Made by a program: the position numbers and the translations under genes. A DNA stretch of 64,000 nt from an uncultured Ilumatobacter sp. GTDB lineage: Bacteria > Actinomycetota > Acidimicrobiia > Acidimicrobiales > Ilumatobacteraceae. Position 1 is the stretch's first letter. Each line of letters opens with the position of its first letter. This document shows positions 1 through 9,379 of this stretch, in pieces. The notes beneath the pieces are model-generated. The model saw only the letters and a program-made list of their open reading frames with translations, searched no databases and was not told where the DNA came from. Location of the stretch: the NCBI GenBank assembly GCA_937919625.1, contig CALFRK010000028.1, positions 1-64,000 on the forward strand, written 5' to 3'.

Positions 1-131
1 AAACCACCCGTTGCCGCCCCCGCAACCGGGTACCGACAACCCAGCCTCTGCTAGCAAACCGCCAGCATCGAGGCCACTCACCCCCAGACCACACCCACCC
101 CAACGACCAACCCCAGCCTCACGGCGGGCGG
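1..131. other. window edge, no gene supported
   Basis: The first 131 bases are C-rich and can be read in several frames, but none gives a protein I recognise and no ribosome binding site stands out. The stretch probably lies between the kinase-like gene that follows and a gene outside the window. Confidence 0.3.
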
Positions 132-170
132 TTGGCGCGCTCGCATCTCGAGCCGCGCAATACTCGGTGG

Positions 171-998
171 GTGCCGAACGACCTCGACGTGTTGAGCCTG
201 GCGGAGTGGCGACAGGTGGGGCTCGAGGACGTACGGGCATTGACCGGCGGCCACCAATCAAGGGTGTTCTCCGGCCAACTTGGTGATCGGCGTGTGGTCG
301 CCAAGCTGACCAACGCTGAGTACGTCGACGAGCGCCAGTTCACCGCTCGCATCAACATGCTCGAAACGTTGGCGCAACTCGACTCGAGCGTCGTTGCCCC
401 GCGCCGCGTGAGAGGCCACCTGCTCCAGCAGCAAGCCGGTTGGCTGATCGCCGTGTTCCCGTTCGCCGAAGGCGAACCACCTGACATCAGCCAGCCGGCG
501 GACGTGTCGTTGATGGGACGAACGTTGGCGAACCTCCACCGCGCTCTGGCATCGGTGCCGCCGACCGATATCGGCCAGGTCGCTGCGCTGAAGGTAACCA
601 CCCGGTCGCCGCCCGGATCGCCGCCGCAGTTGTTGCACGGCGACTTCTCAACATCGAATCTGCGACACCACGACGGGGCCTTGAGGGTGTTCGACTTCGA
701 CGATTGTGGGTACGGCCCGGTCGAGTTCGACGTTGCGAACACCCTGTACATGGAGCTCTTCGATGCCGTCAGGAACAACCGCCGCGCCCGGTACACGGCA
801 TTCCGAGCGTCGTTCGTCGACGCATACGCATCAGAGTCACGGCGCAATATCGACGACAACGCGCTCGACGAACTGATCGAAGTTCGCCGAGACGCCCTCA
901 GCTATTGGATCGATCATCTCGATCATGCCCCGATCGGAATCCGCACGTCGCCACCCGAGTGGCTGGAACAACTCAGAAGCTTGGTCGATCAGATCTGA
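171..998 (+). CDS. aminoglycoside phosphotransferase (APH)-fold kinase-like protein
   Basis: This 275-residue protein has the APH/choline-kinase signature: a Lys in a VVAKL strand near residue 45, an LLHGDFSTSN catalytic loop (HGD base and downstream Asn) and a VFDFDDCG metal-binding Asp segment. Such enzymes move phosphate from ATP to small hydroxylated substrates; this substrate cannot be read from sequence. I chose GTG at 171 because the conserved region begins about 20 residues later; a TTG at 132 would add 13 residues. It converges on the thioesterase gene with only 21 bases between the stops. No resistance function should be assumed. Confidence 0.8.
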   Translation: MPNDLDVLSLAEWRQVGLEDVRALTGGHQSRVFSGQLGDRRVVAKLTNAEYVDERQFTARINMLETLAQLDSSVVAPRRVRGHLLQQQAGWLIAVFPFAEGEPPDISQPADVSLMGRTLANLHRALASVPPTDIGQVAALKVTTRSPPGSPPQLLHGDFSTSNLRHHDGALRVFDFDDCGYGPVEFDVANTLYMELFDAVRNNRRARYTAFRASFVDAYASESRRNIDDNALDELIEVRRDALSYWIDHLDHAPIGIRTSPPEWLEQLRSLVDQI

Positions 999-1019
999 CC
1001 GCTGAGAACGGCAGACGTT

Positions 1020-1508
1020 TCAGTCGTTGACGTAGCGGCGGTGGCGTTGGTCGATCGCGCCGCCGGCGATTCGAGTCGCTTGGGCTTCGCCGAGCGTCGT
1101 GAAGCTGGCGTTCGCCTCGGCTCGTACGACGCCTCTTCGATCGAGTACCCGGGCGGCCGCCCGCATCGTCGTGCCGACATGGTCGACCACCTCGGCCTCG
1201 ACTCGGTAGCCACTGCCGACCCGCACGGCGCGGTCGAACCTGGTCGTCGTCTCGGTGGTGACCGACCACTGCTTGCCGATCGCGATGCAGGCCCACGCCA
1301 TCGCCTCGTCGAGCACGGCCAACGTGACCCCACCGTGCACGAGTGTGGGGGCACCGCTGAACGTGTCGCTCAGCTCGAACTCGGCCACCACGAGACCACC
1401 TTCGGTGTCGTGGAAGAACGGGATCTGAAGCCCGTGGGCGTTGGTCGGCTCGCAGACGAAGCAGTTCGTCTCGAAGCCCCAGTCGTCGTTGTGTAGGCGG
1501 ATCATCAT
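1020..1508 (-). CDS. PaaI-type hotdog thioesterase
   Basis: This 162-residue protein fits the PaaI/4HBT hotdog family, cytosolic enzymes that hydrolyse acyl-CoA thioesters. The segment TLVHGGVTLAVLDEAMAW (about residues 55-72) is the family motif, with HGG and the Asp/Glu of the long hotdog helix. An N-terminal Cys pair (NCFVCEPTN) is typical of the actinobacterial subgroup. The open frame extends upstream to 1856, but that extension runs antisense through the Nudix gene, so the start is set at the ATG-ATG at 1508/1505. The gene is divergent from the Nudix gene; nearby CoA-metabolising genes fit an acyl-CoA role. Confidence 0.82.
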   Translation of the reverse strand: MMIRLHNDDWGFETNCFVCEPTNAHGLQIPFFHDTEGGLVVAEFELSDTFSGAPTLVHGGVTLAVLDEAMAWACIAIGKQWSVTTETTTRFDRAVRVGSGYRVEAEVVDHVGTTMRAAARVLDRRGVVRAEANASFTTLGEAQATRIAGGAIDQRHRRYVND

Positions 1509-1568
1509 CACGAGTCGTGACCGTGGCCGCTCGGGCGCGACAGTGGTCGGATCGTGAACCCAACCCGC

Positions 1569-2288
1569 ATGATCCAGTATTCCGACGACCTGCGCGCCCA
1601 ACTCGGGGTGAACCTCGCCGCCCACGATCGACGTGAACACGATCTCGGTGAGCACAAGCACGCCGCCGTGGCAATCGTCCTGGTCGACAGCGACCAGGAC
1701 CGCGACCACGATGATCCGATTGTCGCAGCCGACATCGACATGTCGAACGTGCCAGGGGACATAACCGGACTCGATGGTCGCATGGTCGGCGTCGCCGGCG
1801 GTGCCTCGTTCCTGTTGTGCCGCCGTGCCACCCTGCTCAACAGCCACGCCGGCCAATGGGCGCTACCGGGCGGGCGCATCGATCCCGGCGAGTCACCCAC
1901 CGAGGCAGCATTGCGTGAACTCGACGAGGAAGTCGGCCTGAAACTCGGTCAAGACTCGGTGATCGGCTGGCTCGACGACTACCCGACACGATCCGGCTAC
2001 GTGATCACTCCCGTGGTCGTGTGGGGCGGCGGCGACCCGCCTCTGACGCCGTCTCCCGATGAGGTGCTCGCCGTCTACCGGATCGGGCTACACACATTGC
2101 GCGACGGCGAACCGAGGTTTGTCTCGATCCCCGAGAGCGATCGACCGGTCATCCAGATTCCACTCGGCAACGATCTGATCCACGCCCCCACCGGCGCCGT
2201 CTTGTACCAGTTCCGCGAGGTGGCAATGGCCGGCAACAGCGGCGAGCGGGTCGACCATTTTGAACAACCCGTGTTCGCCTGGAAGTAG
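1569..2288 (+). CDS. Nudix hydrolase, CoA pyrophosphatase-like
   Basis: The Nudix box is clear: GRIDPGESPTEAALRELDEE, with the REXXEE-type metal-binding core REL-DEEVG, about residues 100-122. The N-terminus (SDDLRAQLGVNLAAHDRR followed by a hydrophobic AAVAIVLV strand) resembles CoA diphosphatases of the NudL group, which cleave CoA or acyl-CoA to phosphopantetheine derivatives and 3',5'-ADP. The protein has 239 residues from ATG 1569; GTG 1554 would add five. It is transcribed away from the thioesterase. The substrate is inferred from family resemblance. Confidence 0.8.
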   Translation: MIQYSDDLRAQLGVNLAAHDRREHDLGEHKHAAVAIVLVDSDQDRDHDDPIVAADIDMSNVPGDITGLDGRMVGVAGGASFLLCRRATLLNSHAGQWALPGGRIDPGESPTEAALRELDEEVGLKLGQDSVIGWLDDYPTRSGYVITPVVVWGGGDPPLTPSPDEVLAVYRIGLHTLRDGEPRFVSIPESDRPVIQIPLGNDLIHAPTGAVLYQFREVAMAGNSGERVDHFEQPVFAWK

Positions 2289-2313
2289 CGCCACCAATAC
2301 ATTCGCAACCGGG

Positions 2314-2931
2314 TCAGGCCGGAAGAGCCCCGTGTTGCACGGCATCGCCCACGATCTCCCAACCGGCATCGGTTTTCACCAGCGCAGTTCCGGTTGGCAG
2401 ATCGACGACCGGCGTGTCGGCCAACGAGTGCGAACGCTCGAGTTGGTCGTGCGGCCAGGTCTCGAATTCGGTGATCAAGGCCAGATTCGAAACCACGCCG
2501 AGTCCCAACGCGAACCCACCCCCGCGGCGGTCGGTCATCGGATCGCACAGCGCCGCCGCGCTCGAAGCGGCAGCGAGCACAACACCGCCACGTTCGAGCA
2601 CACCCAGGATCGCCGCCATCAGCGGTGTGTCCTTGAGCACGCTACGAAGATGATTGGCCGAGTCTCCTGCCAAGAACACCGCACGAGCGCCGGCCACGAC
2701 AGCGGCCGCCTCCTCGGTCGCCTGCAGACGGGTCAACACCATCAACGGCTGAACCTCGACATCCAGCCGGACGCCCCAAGCAGTAGCCGACGCCACCATG
2801 TCCTCTGGTCGTTCGTAGGCGTCGGCAGTAGGCAGCACGACGATGCGGTCGATGCCGGCCAACACCCGCCGGTCGAGATCGTCGTTGGCGACAAACGGGC
2901 CACCACCCTGCAACACGAGAGTTCCTGGCAT
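2314..2931 (-). CDS. peptidase S51 / cyanophycinase-like protein
   Basis: This 205-residue protein has the layout of the S51 class-I glutamine-amidotransferase-like fold (cyanophycinase, dipeptidase E). It opens with LVLQGGGPF, has a FLAGDSANHL segment where the family carries GGNQ/GGDQ..L, and has a VVLAAASSAAALCDPM strand-elbow where the family carries GxSAGA. A Ser is kept at the elbow, but the surrounding glycines are changed to alanine, so catalysis is uncertain. It reads convergently with the Nudix gene and divergently from the 3-hydroxyacyl-CoA dehydrogenase gene. Confidence 0.65.
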   Translation of the reverse strand: MPGTLVLQGGGPFVANDDLDRRVLAGIDRIVVLPTADAYERPEDMVASATAWGVRLDVEVQPLMVLTRLQATEEAAAVVAGARAVFLAGDSANHLRSVLKDTPLMAAILGVLERGGVVLAAASSAAALCDPMTDRRGGGFALGLGVVSNLALITEFETWPHDQLERSHSLADTPVVDLPTGTALVKTDAGWEIVGDAVQHGALPA

Positions 2932-2993
2932 ATGCAGATCGTAGGCTGAGGGAGGCCCATGGTGAGATCTTTGGCAGAGTTCAACTGGTATCG

Positions 2994-3009
2994 GTTACCG
3001 ACCGGTAAC
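2994..3009. promoter_or_regulatory. palindromic operator upstream of the 3-hydroxyacyl-CoA dehydrogenase gene
   Basis: GTTACCG-AC-CGGTAAC is a perfect 7+2+7 inverted repeat ending 12 bases before the ATG. Its size, symmetry and position resemble TetR-family operators that control fatty-acid and acyl-CoA genes. The regulator is not in the window. There is no Shine-Dalgarno sequence, so the transcript may start at or near the ATG. Confidence 0.6.
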
Positions 3010-3021
3010 TAACTTATAGAT

Positions 3022-3876
3022 ATGACAGGCATTTTCGGAGTGGGCATCGTCGGGTCGGGCATCATGGGCGCCGGCCTGGCAGAAGTGGCCGCTCGCGCCG
3101 GGCACGACGTCATCGTTCGCTCACGAACCATGGAGGGCGCTGAGGCTGTTCTGAGCAAGATCGCCACGGGCCTCGACCGCCAGGTCGCGAAAGAGCGCAT
3201 GACCGGCGACGAGCGCAACACGATCGTCGGGCGTATCCGAGTCACCGATCATCTTGGCCAGCTCGCCAACTGCGACCTTGTGATCGAGAGTGTTGTCGAA
3301 GATCTTGAGATCAAGAAAGCTCTGTTCGCCGAGCTCGAGCAGATCGTCAAACCGAGCGGCATCCTTGCCACCAACACCTCGACACTGCCCGTGATCGAGC
3401 TGGCAATGGCGACCCAGCGCCCCGACCTGGTGTGCGGGATCCACTTCTTCAACCCGGCGCCGATGATGAAGCTGGTCGAGATCATCAGGCCGATCACCGC
3501 CAGCGCCGACACGATCGCCAGGGCCGTGGCGTTCGTCGAGCGCTGCGGCAAAGACGCCGTTTCGGTCCAGGATCGCGCCGGATTTGTGGTCAACGCCCTG
3601 CTGTTCCCATACCTCAACAACGCGATCCGGATGTGGGAAAACGGCACTGCCACGATGGAGGCGATCGACACGGCGATGATGGGCGGCTGCAACTTCCCGA
3701 TGGGACCGTTCGCCCTGCTCGATCTCGTCGGCCTCGACACATCACTCTCGATCCTCGAAGCGCTTTACGACGAGTTCCGCGACCCCAACTACGCCGCCAT
3801 GCCGACCCTGCGCCGCAAGGTGGCCGCCGGTCAGATCGGCCGCAAGAGCGGCCAAGGCTTCTACAGCTACAGCTGA
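3022..3876 (+). CDS. 3-hydroxybutyryl-CoA dehydrogenase
   Basis: This 284-residue NAD(P)-dependent enzyme oxidises (S)-3-hydroxyacyl-CoA to 3-oxoacyl-CoA, or works in reverse. The Rossmann motif GVGIVGSGIMGAG sits at residues 6-18, the catalytic His in GIHFFNPAP at residue 141, and the C-terminal dimerisation domain has GPFALLDLVGLD. Length matches single-domain FadB2/Hbd proteins. A palindromic operator lies directly upstream. The MeaA-type mutase and acyl-CoA carboxylase genes elsewhere in the window fit a role in acetyl-CoA or propionyl-CoA assimilation or beta-oxidation. Confidence 0.93.
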   Translation: MTGIFGVGIVGSGIMGAGLAEVAARAGHDVIVRSRTMEGAEAVLSKIATGLDRQVAKERMTGDERNTIVGRIRVTDHLGQLANCDLVIESVVEDLEIKKALFAELEQIVKPSGILATNTSTLPVIELAMATQRPDLVCGIHFFNPAPMMKLVEIIRPITASADTIARAVAFVERCGKDAVSVQDRAGFVVNALLFPYLNNAIRMWENGTATMEAIDTAMMGGCNFPMGPFALLDLVGLDTSLSILEALYDEFRDPNYAAMPTLRRKVAAGQIGRKSGQGFYSYS

Positions 3877-3930
3877 CGCCAACTCCGCCAGATCGGCGTT
3901 GGCCAATCTGCGACCTGACAGGATGGCGAC

Positions 3931-4632
3931 ATGAGCGAACGCGGAACCTCCCACGGTTTCGGGTGTCTGCCGCGCGCCCCACTCGTCTCGCCGATCGAGC
4001 CGCCCCCCAGTAGATGGAGCATGCCCGCCGAGGGGCCCGTCGACGACAGCGACCTGGTCGCACTAGGCGCCGATCTCGAACCCGGCACACTGTTGTCCGC
4101 ATACCGCGGCGGACTGTTTCCGATGCCGTTCGATCGACGTCGAATCGCTTGGTTCTCACCCGATCCGCGTGGGGTGATACCGCTTGACGGGCTACGGGTA
4201 TCTCGATCGTTGCGCCGCAGCATCGGTAAGTTCGATGTGCGGATGGACACCGACTTCGCCGCCGTCATGCGAGCATGCGCTGACCCGAGCCGAGCCGGCG
4301 GGTGGATCAATCGTGCCTTCGTCGACGCCTACCAACGACTCAATGAACTGGGGTGGGCACACTCTGTCGAGGTCTACGCGCCCGAACAAGGCGACGAGTT
4401 GCTCGGCGGGTTGTACGGGGTACGGATCGGCGGGCTGTTCGCCGGCGAATCGATGTTCCATCGCGCCACCGATGCCTCGAAGGTCGCCCTCGTGCATCTC
4501 ATCGATTGGCTGCACGCCACTGACGCCAGCCTGCTCGACGTTCAGTGGACGACCCCTCACCTGTTGTCACTGGGGGCGGTCGAGATTCCGAGAACCGAGT
4601 ATCTACAACGGCTCGCCAAAGCGATTGAATGA
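3931..4632 (+). CDS. aat: leucyl/phenylalanyl-tRNA-protein transferase
   Basis: Aat adds Leu or Phe from aminoacyl-tRNA to proteins with N-terminal Lys or Arg, marking them for ClpS/ClpAP degradation. The 233-residue protein has the family landmarks GALGADLEPGTLLSAYRGG-like (LVALGADLEPG), the WFSPDPRGVIPLDG motif at about residues 71-84, and GGLYGVRIGGLFAGESMF near residue 155. Its length is normal. The start ATG lies 54 bases after the dehydrogenase stop, and a hairpin follows the stop codon. Confidence 0.93.
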   Translation: MSERGTSHGFGCLPRAPLVSPIEPPPSRWSMPAEGPVDDSDLVALGADLEPGTLLSAYRGGLFPMPFDRRRIAWFSPDPRGVIPLDGLRVSRSLRRSIGKFDVRMDTDFAAVMRACADPSRAGGWINRAFVDAYQRLNELGWAHSVEVYAPEQGDELLGGLYGVRIGGLFAGESMFHRATDASKVALVHLIDWLHATDASLLDVQWTTPHLLSLGAVEIPRTEYLQRLAKAIE

Positions 4633-4649
4633 GCGCAGAGAAAGTACCC

Positions 4650-4679
4650 GGTGCCGGTGGGCCGCCACCCACCGACACC
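4650..4679 (+). terminator. hairpin terminator after aat
   Basis: A 12-bp stem (GGTGCCGGTGGG with CCCACCGACACC, one mismatch) and a 6-base loop lie 18 bases after the aat stop. There is no T-tract, as is common in high-GC actinobacteria. Confidence 0.6.
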
Positions 4680-4820
4680 GAGATTTGGTGCCGACCGTTT
4701 GTCCCAGATGCCGGATAGGAGGTTCCCGCCACGAGTATTCGTGAACCGGCGACTTGGTCGGACAACCTGTTATCGACCCAGTAATCACCAACCTTGAGTC
4801 CCCATTTGGAGAACTTCGAC

Positions 4821-6818
4821 ATGAGCGACCCGCAACATCTCGATCAGGTGCAACCTGAACAGCCACAGCGCGATCGCCCCTGGATGATGCGCACATACTC
4901 TGGACACTCCACGGCACAGGCGTCAAACCAGCTTTACCGCACGAACCTGGCCAGGGGGCAGACGGGCTTGTCGATCGCCTTCGACCTGCCAACCCAGACC
5001 GGCTACGACCCCGACTCAGAACTCGCACGCGGCGAGGTCGGCAAGGTTGGTGTTCCGGTCGTTCACCTCGGCCACATGCGCACCCTGCTCGACGGCATCC
5101 CTCAGGGCCAGATGAACACGTCGATGACGATCAACTCCACCGCCTCGTGGTTGCTCGCCCTCTACGTCGCCAACGCCGAGCAGCACGGGGTCACCTCGGA
5201 CGAGCTGCGTGGCACCACCCAGAACGACATTGTCAAGGAATACCTGTCGCGAGGCACGTACATCTTTCCGCCCGCCCCGTCGCGCCGCTTGATCGTCGAC
5301 ATGATCGCCTGGTGTTCCGAGCACGCTCCGCTGTGGAATCCGATGAACGTCTGCTCGTACCACCTCCAAGAGGCCGGCGCCACGCCCGTTCAGGAGATCG
5401 CCTACGCCTTCGCTACGGCGATCGGCGTACTCGACGCCGTCAAACAATCGGGGCAGGTGAGCGACGAACGATTCGGGCAGGTGTTCGGCTCGATCTCGTT
5501 CTTCGTCAACGCCGGAATTCGGTTCGTCGAAGAGATCTGCAAGCTGCGAGCGATGAACGAGATGTGGGACACGATCGGCCTCGAACGCTACGGCGTGACC
5601 GACACCAAGGCGCGCCGGTTCCGCTACGGCGTGCAGGTCAACTCGCTCGGCCTCACCGAGGCACAGCCCGAAAACAACGTGCAGCGGATCGTGCTCGAGA
5701 TGCTGGGGGTCACGATGTCTAAACGGGCTCGGGCGCGTTCGATCCAGCTGCCAGCCTGGAACGAGGCGCTCGGTCTACCGACGCCGTGGGACCAGCAATG
5801 GTCGTTGCGGATCCAGCAGGTGCTTGCGTTCGAGAGCGACCTGCTCGAGTACGGCGACCTGTTCGACGGCTCGCACGTGATCGAGGCCAAGACCACCGAA
5901 CTGCGTGAAGCGGCCCAGACCGAACTCGATGACGTGCTGGCGCTGGGTGGCGCGTTCGAGGCCGTCGAGACGTTGAAATCGCGGCTGGTCACGTCGATGG
6001 CAAAGCGCACCCGCCGAATCGAAACCGGCGACCAGACCGTGGTCGGCGTAAACGCCTACACCGAATCGACCGAATCGCCGCTGGGCGGCGACGGGGCGAT
6101 CCTCACGGTCGATCCATCCGTCGGCGAGCAGATGATCGCCGACGTGCAGCAATGGCGTTCACAGCGTGATCAAGCTGTCGTCGACTCTGCGCTCGACGAG
6201 CTTCGGCGTGTCGCCCACACCGACGAGAACGTGATGCCGGCAACGATCGCCCTCGCCAAAGCAGGCGGCACCACCGGCGAGTGGGGCACTCTGATGCGCG
6301 AGGTGTTCGGCGAGTTCCGTGCCCCCACTGGTGTGGCCGGTGCGACGGCCGGTGCGACAGGGGGAACCACGGGTGCCCTCTCGGCTGTCGCCGACCGGGC
6401 GCGGACGATGGTGGGTGGCCCACCTCGGCTGTTGGTTGCCAAGCCCGGCCTCGACGGACACTCGAACGGCGCCGAGCAGATCGCCGTCGGCGCTCGCGAT
6501 GCCGGCATGGAGGTGATCTATTCGGGAATCCGTATGACGATCGAGCAGATCGTGGCGTCGGCCCGCGACGAGGATCCAGATGTGATCGGTGTTTCGATCC
6601 TGTCGGGATCGCACCTCGAGCTGATCCCCGACCTCGTCGGCCGGCTTCGCTCGGAGGGGGTTGATGCACCCGTGATAGTGGGCGGCATCATCCCCGAGGG
6701 CGACCGTTCCAAGCTGATCGATGCCGGAGTGGCGGCCGTCTATACGCCAAAAGACTTCGAACTGGCGACGATCATGTCCGACATCGCCGACCTCACCGAA
6801 TTGCATCGCAGTAGCTGA
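4821..6818 (+). CDS. meaA: B12-dependent acyl-CoA mutase, MeaA / ethylmalonyl-CoA mutase type
   Basis: This 665-residue, single-chain mutase has a TIM-barrel substrate domain (RTYSGHSTAQASN, FDLPTQTGYDPDSELARGEVG, MNTSMTINSTASWLLALY, WNPMNVCSYHLQEAGATP) and a C-terminal cobalamin domain with LDGHSNGAEQ (DxHxxG, about residues 544-552) and VGGIIPEGD. These segments match MeaA/Ecm, which rearranges ethylmalonyl-CoA to methylsuccinyl-CoA in the ethylmalonyl-CoA pathway, better than the two-subunit methylmalonyl-CoA mutase. ATG 4821 is preferred over TTG 4794 because GGAG lies about 10 bases upstream and the family begins just after it. Linker residues 500-525 are Gly/Ala/Thr rich. No ccr gene is in the window. 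Confidence 0.88.
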   Translation: MSDPQHLDQVQPEQPQRDRPWMMRTYSGHSTAQASNQLYRTNLARGQTGLSIAFDLPTQTGYDPDSELARGEVGKVGVPVVHLGHMRTLLDGIPQGQMNTSMTINSTASWLLALYVANAEQHGVTSDELRGTTQNDIVKEYLSRGTYIFPPAPSRRLIVDMIAWCSEHAPLWNPMNVCSYHLQEAGATPVQEIAYAFATAIGVLDAVKQSGQVSDERFGQVFGSISFFVNAGIRFVEEICKLRAMNEMWDTIGLERYGVTDTKARRFRYGVQVNSLGLTEAQPENNVQRIVLEMLGVTMSKRARARSIQLPAWNEALGLPTPWDQQWSLRIQQVLAFESDLLEYGDLFDGSHVIEAKTTELREAAQTELDDVLALGGAFEAVETLKSRLVTSMAKRTRRIETGDQTVVGVNAYTESTESPLGGDGAILTVDPSVGEQMIADVQQWRSQRDQAVVDSALDELRRVAHTDENVMPATIALAKAGGTTGEWGTLMREVFGEFRAPTGVAGATAGATGGTTGALSAVADRARTMVGGPPRLLVAKPGLDGHSNGAEQIAVGARDAGMEVIYSGIRMTIEQIVASARDEDPDVIGVSILSGSHLELIPDLVGRLRSEGVDAPVIVGGIIPEGDRSKLIDAGVAAVYTPKDFELATIMSDIADLTELHRSS

Positions 6819-6845
6819 AGACGTTGTCGAGCCTGACGGGACTTT

Positions 6846-7961
6846 TCAGGCCATCGAGGCCGTTGCTGTCAATGCCCGATCGAGGTCGCGCCACAGATCC
6901 TCGACGTGTTCGCACCCGACACTGAATCTGATCAGGGTTGCCGGCATGTTCTCTTGACCGACGATCAGAGACCGGCGCTCCATCGTTGACTCGATGCCGC
7001 CCAAGCTGGTGGCGTTGTTGACCAATTCCGCCGCCTCGACGAAGGCGCTGGCGCGTTCGCCGGACCCGGTCAGATCAAAGCTCATCATCGCCCCGAACCC
7101 GTGCATGAATGATGCGGCGTTGGCGTGCGTGGCGTGCGACGGCAGGCCGGGATACCGGACACGGGCGACGTCTGGGTGTGCTTCGAGCCGCTCGGCCAGC
7201 ACCTGGGCGTTGGCCATCGACTTGTCCATCCGCAGGCTAAGGGTGCGGGCGCCGCGGATCGCCAGAAACGCCTCGAGCCCACCGATCGTGCCGCCATTGC
7301 GAACTCGGCGGTGGTAGAGATCTTCAAAGAGACCATCGTCAGTGGTGGTGAGCACGCCGGCCAACAGGTCAGAGTGGCCACCGATGAATTTAGTTGCCGA
7401 CTGCATGACGATGTCGGCGCCGTACTCGAGCGGGCGCTGCACGAGCGGGGTCGCGAATGTGCTGTCGACGGCAATCAGGCAGCCCGGCTTGCGTACGGCG
7501 GAACAGATCGCCGGCAGGTCCGCAACCGTCATCAGCGGGTTGGCCGGCGACTCCAGCCACAGCAGATCGGCCCGCTGGCCGGCGGCAATCCACGCCTCTG
7601 TGTCGGCCAAGTCGATCCGCTGCACAGTCCACCGGCCCTGCCGTTCGCCCTCGACGGCCAACCCGTTGACCGCGTGATACGGGTCTTCGGGGATCACCAA
7701 AACCGAACCGACCGATAGTCCGTGGAAGATGCAGGCGACGGCAGCCATACCCGACGAGAAGGCCAGCGAGCGCCCTCCTTCGAGTCCGCCCATCAGCTGT
7801 TCGAACGCGACCTGCGTCGGGGTGCCCTCGGTCCGGCTGTAATACCGATCACCCGGCAGCCGAAAGTTCGATGCCATGATCGGCGGCACGTTGAGTGGAT
7901 CGCCGGGCTCGGTCGGCCGACCGCCGTAGATCACCCAGGTCGAAAGGTCGAAATCGTGCAT
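6846..7961 (-). CDS. Cys/Met-metabolism PLP enzyme (cystathionine gamma-synthase/lyase-like)
   Basis: This 371-residue fold-type-I PLP enzyme has the Cys/Met-family landmarks: [11 protein letters not shown], the FSSGMAAV phosphate-binding loop, [10 protein letters not shown], and the Schiff-base Lys191 in [13 protein letters not shown]. The family does beta- or gamma-elimination or replacement on homoserine-, cysteine- or methionine-type substrates. Several positions (AEGTPT for [15 protein letters not shown]) differ from classical MetB, so the exact reaction is open. The frame is open to 8114, but homology begins at the ATG at 7961. It converges on the mutase gene and is divergent from the lipoprotein gene. 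Confidence 0.85.
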   Translation of the reverse strand: MHDFDLSTWVIYGGRPTEPGDPLNVPPIMASNFRLPGDRYYSRTEGTPTQVAFEQLMGGLEGGRSLAFSSGMAAVACIFHGLSVGSVLVIPEDPYHAVNGLAVEGERQGRWTVQRIDLADTEAWIAAGQRADLLWLESPANPLMTVADLPAICSAVRKPGCLIAVDSTFATPLVQRPLEYGADIVMQSATKFIGGHSDLLAGVLTTTDDGLFEDLYHRRVRNGGTIGGLEAFLAIRGARTLSLRMDKSMANAQVLAERLEAHPDVARVRYPGLPSHATHANAASFMHGFGAMMSFDLTGSGERASAFVEAAELVNNATSLGGIESTMERRSLIVGQENMPATLIRFSVGCEHVEDLWRDLDRALTATASMA

Positions 7962-8020
7962 AGCGAACACGGTACGACCCCGAACACAACGTGGCGATGT
8001 CCGGGTAACGTCTCGGCAGT

Positions 8021-9337
8021 ATGAAGAAAGTACGACGGCGGTCGAACGGCATGCTCGTTGCTGCTTTGGTACTCGCCAGCTGTGGCGGCGCCAACGATAC
8101 GAGCGACCAAACACCTGACACTGCGGACACCACCTCGCCCGTTCCCACCACCGACGCGGCGGCGACCGATACCGACGAGGCGTTCACGTCCGACATGTGC
8201 GCGGCGCTCGACCAGGACGAGCCACCATCCGATCTCGCCGACCTGGTTCCACCCGCCTTCGCCGACGCGGCGCAAGTGCTGATGAACATCAGCAGCTCAT
8301 TCAGTTCGGACGAATCGTCGATTGCCCCCGAGTTCATCGACCAACTCGCCGACCCCGAGGCCGAAGCCGCACTGGCGGCGTTTGCCGATGCGGCCGAGCA
8401 CGGCTGTGGACAAAGCGAGTCGACCGACGGCATCCGCTTCTACGCACAAATGTCGGGGTTTGCCGGTCCCCCGGCACAGCCCGACTATTGCGAGCAGCTC
8501 GCCACTGTGCTCTCGTTGGAGGCGAGCGACGCCGACTCTGCGGTGGCCCTTGACGTGGCGATCGACATCGCCCCTGTCGAACACGCCGAGGTGCTGGCTG
8601 TCATCCAGGTCCTGATCACAGCCGGCGACAGAGAGCTCCCCGATGATTTCGATCCGACCCAGACGTTCGTGGCGGCGGGCGGGCTTGGTCTCTACGCCGA
8701 GGCACGCTGCGGCATCGCCGACTCGTTCGCCACGATGCTGTTCGCGGCAGCGTTCCTGTCCACCAAAGATGGGGCGCCAGGCGAGCAAGCATCGGGCATC
8801 GGCATGGCGCCCGAGTCGGCCAACCCAGCGGCGGCGACAGCTGCCTTGCCGGCCGGTTCCGACTTGACGTTCGAGGTGTTCGAGATCGACCTCGAACAGG
8901 ATGGCAGGTACCTCGTATCGGCGTTGGTACCAGCCGGCTGGGAGCGCCGCGAGCGCTCGTTCGGCGCCAGTTTCGGACCAGTCGAGAACTTCGGATTCAT
9001 CGCCGAACTCACGATCGATTCGGGGTGTGACGGTCTCTGCGAGGTAACCAACTGGGAAGCCCGCCTGAACGGCCCCGTCGGGTACATAACGCGCTACCGC
9101 GAGGGCAGCGAACTGATCGTCGACCGCCCGACCGAGGGCGCACCGGGGATCGTGATGATGAAGCCCGGCTTCGATGACTTCGTCGAGGGCATCGTGATCC
9201 GATGGGCGAACTGGTCGAACGAGGCCGACCGCTACTTTTCGTGCGACTTCCGACTCGACAACGACGACATCGCCTTCGCCGATGCGTTCGTTGCTGCGTG
9301 CGAGGCGGCCCAACCGGGCTGGCTCACCGGAAGCTGA
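8021..9337 (+). CDS. secreted lipoprotein of unknown function
   Basis: The 438-residue protein begins MKKVRRRSNGMLVAALVLASCGG: a basic n-region, a hydrophobic core and a lipobox LASC with Cys about residue 21. A Thr/Asp-rich linker of about 35 residues follows, then two regions with regularly spaced Cys residues that could form disulfides. No catalytic motif is seen. The C-terminal half (about 280-435) alternates hydrophobic and charged residues like a beta-rich domain. It is probably anchored to the outer face of the membrane. Function unknown. Confidence 0.8.
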   Translation: MKKVRRRSNGMLVAALVLASCGGANDTSDQTPDTADTTSPVPTTDAAATDTDEAFTSDMCAALDQDEPPSDLADLVPPAFADAAQVLMNISSSFSSDESSIAPEFIDQLADPEAEAALAAFADAAEHGCGQSESTDGIRFYAQMSGFAGPPAQPDYCEQLATVLSLEASDADSAVALDVAIDIAPVEHAEVLAVIQVLITAGDRELPDDFDPTQTFVAAGGLGLYAEARCGIADSFATMLFAAAFLSTKDGAPGEQASGIGMAPESANPAAATAALPAGSDLTFEVFEIDLEQDGRYLVSALVPAGWERRERSFGASFGPVENFGFIAELTIDSGCDGLCEVTNWEARLNGPVGYITRYREGSELIVDRPTEGAPGIVMMKPGFDDFVEGIVIRWANWSNEADRYFSCDFRLDNDDIAFADAFVAACEAAQPGWLTGS

Positions 9338-9379
9338 CGCGCCGAACCGGTCGCTTAGCCTGCGGGCGCACCAAGATCG

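Noticed and set aside
1..286. A Pro-rich frame at the window start
   Set aside because: It is low-complexity and overlaps the kinase-like gene in another frame, with no start signal.
8297..9313. A 338-codon open frame on the minus strand
   Set aside because: It is opposite the lipoprotein gene at 8021, which has a lipobox and a plausible start; the shadow is Arg/Gly/Val-rich without motifs.
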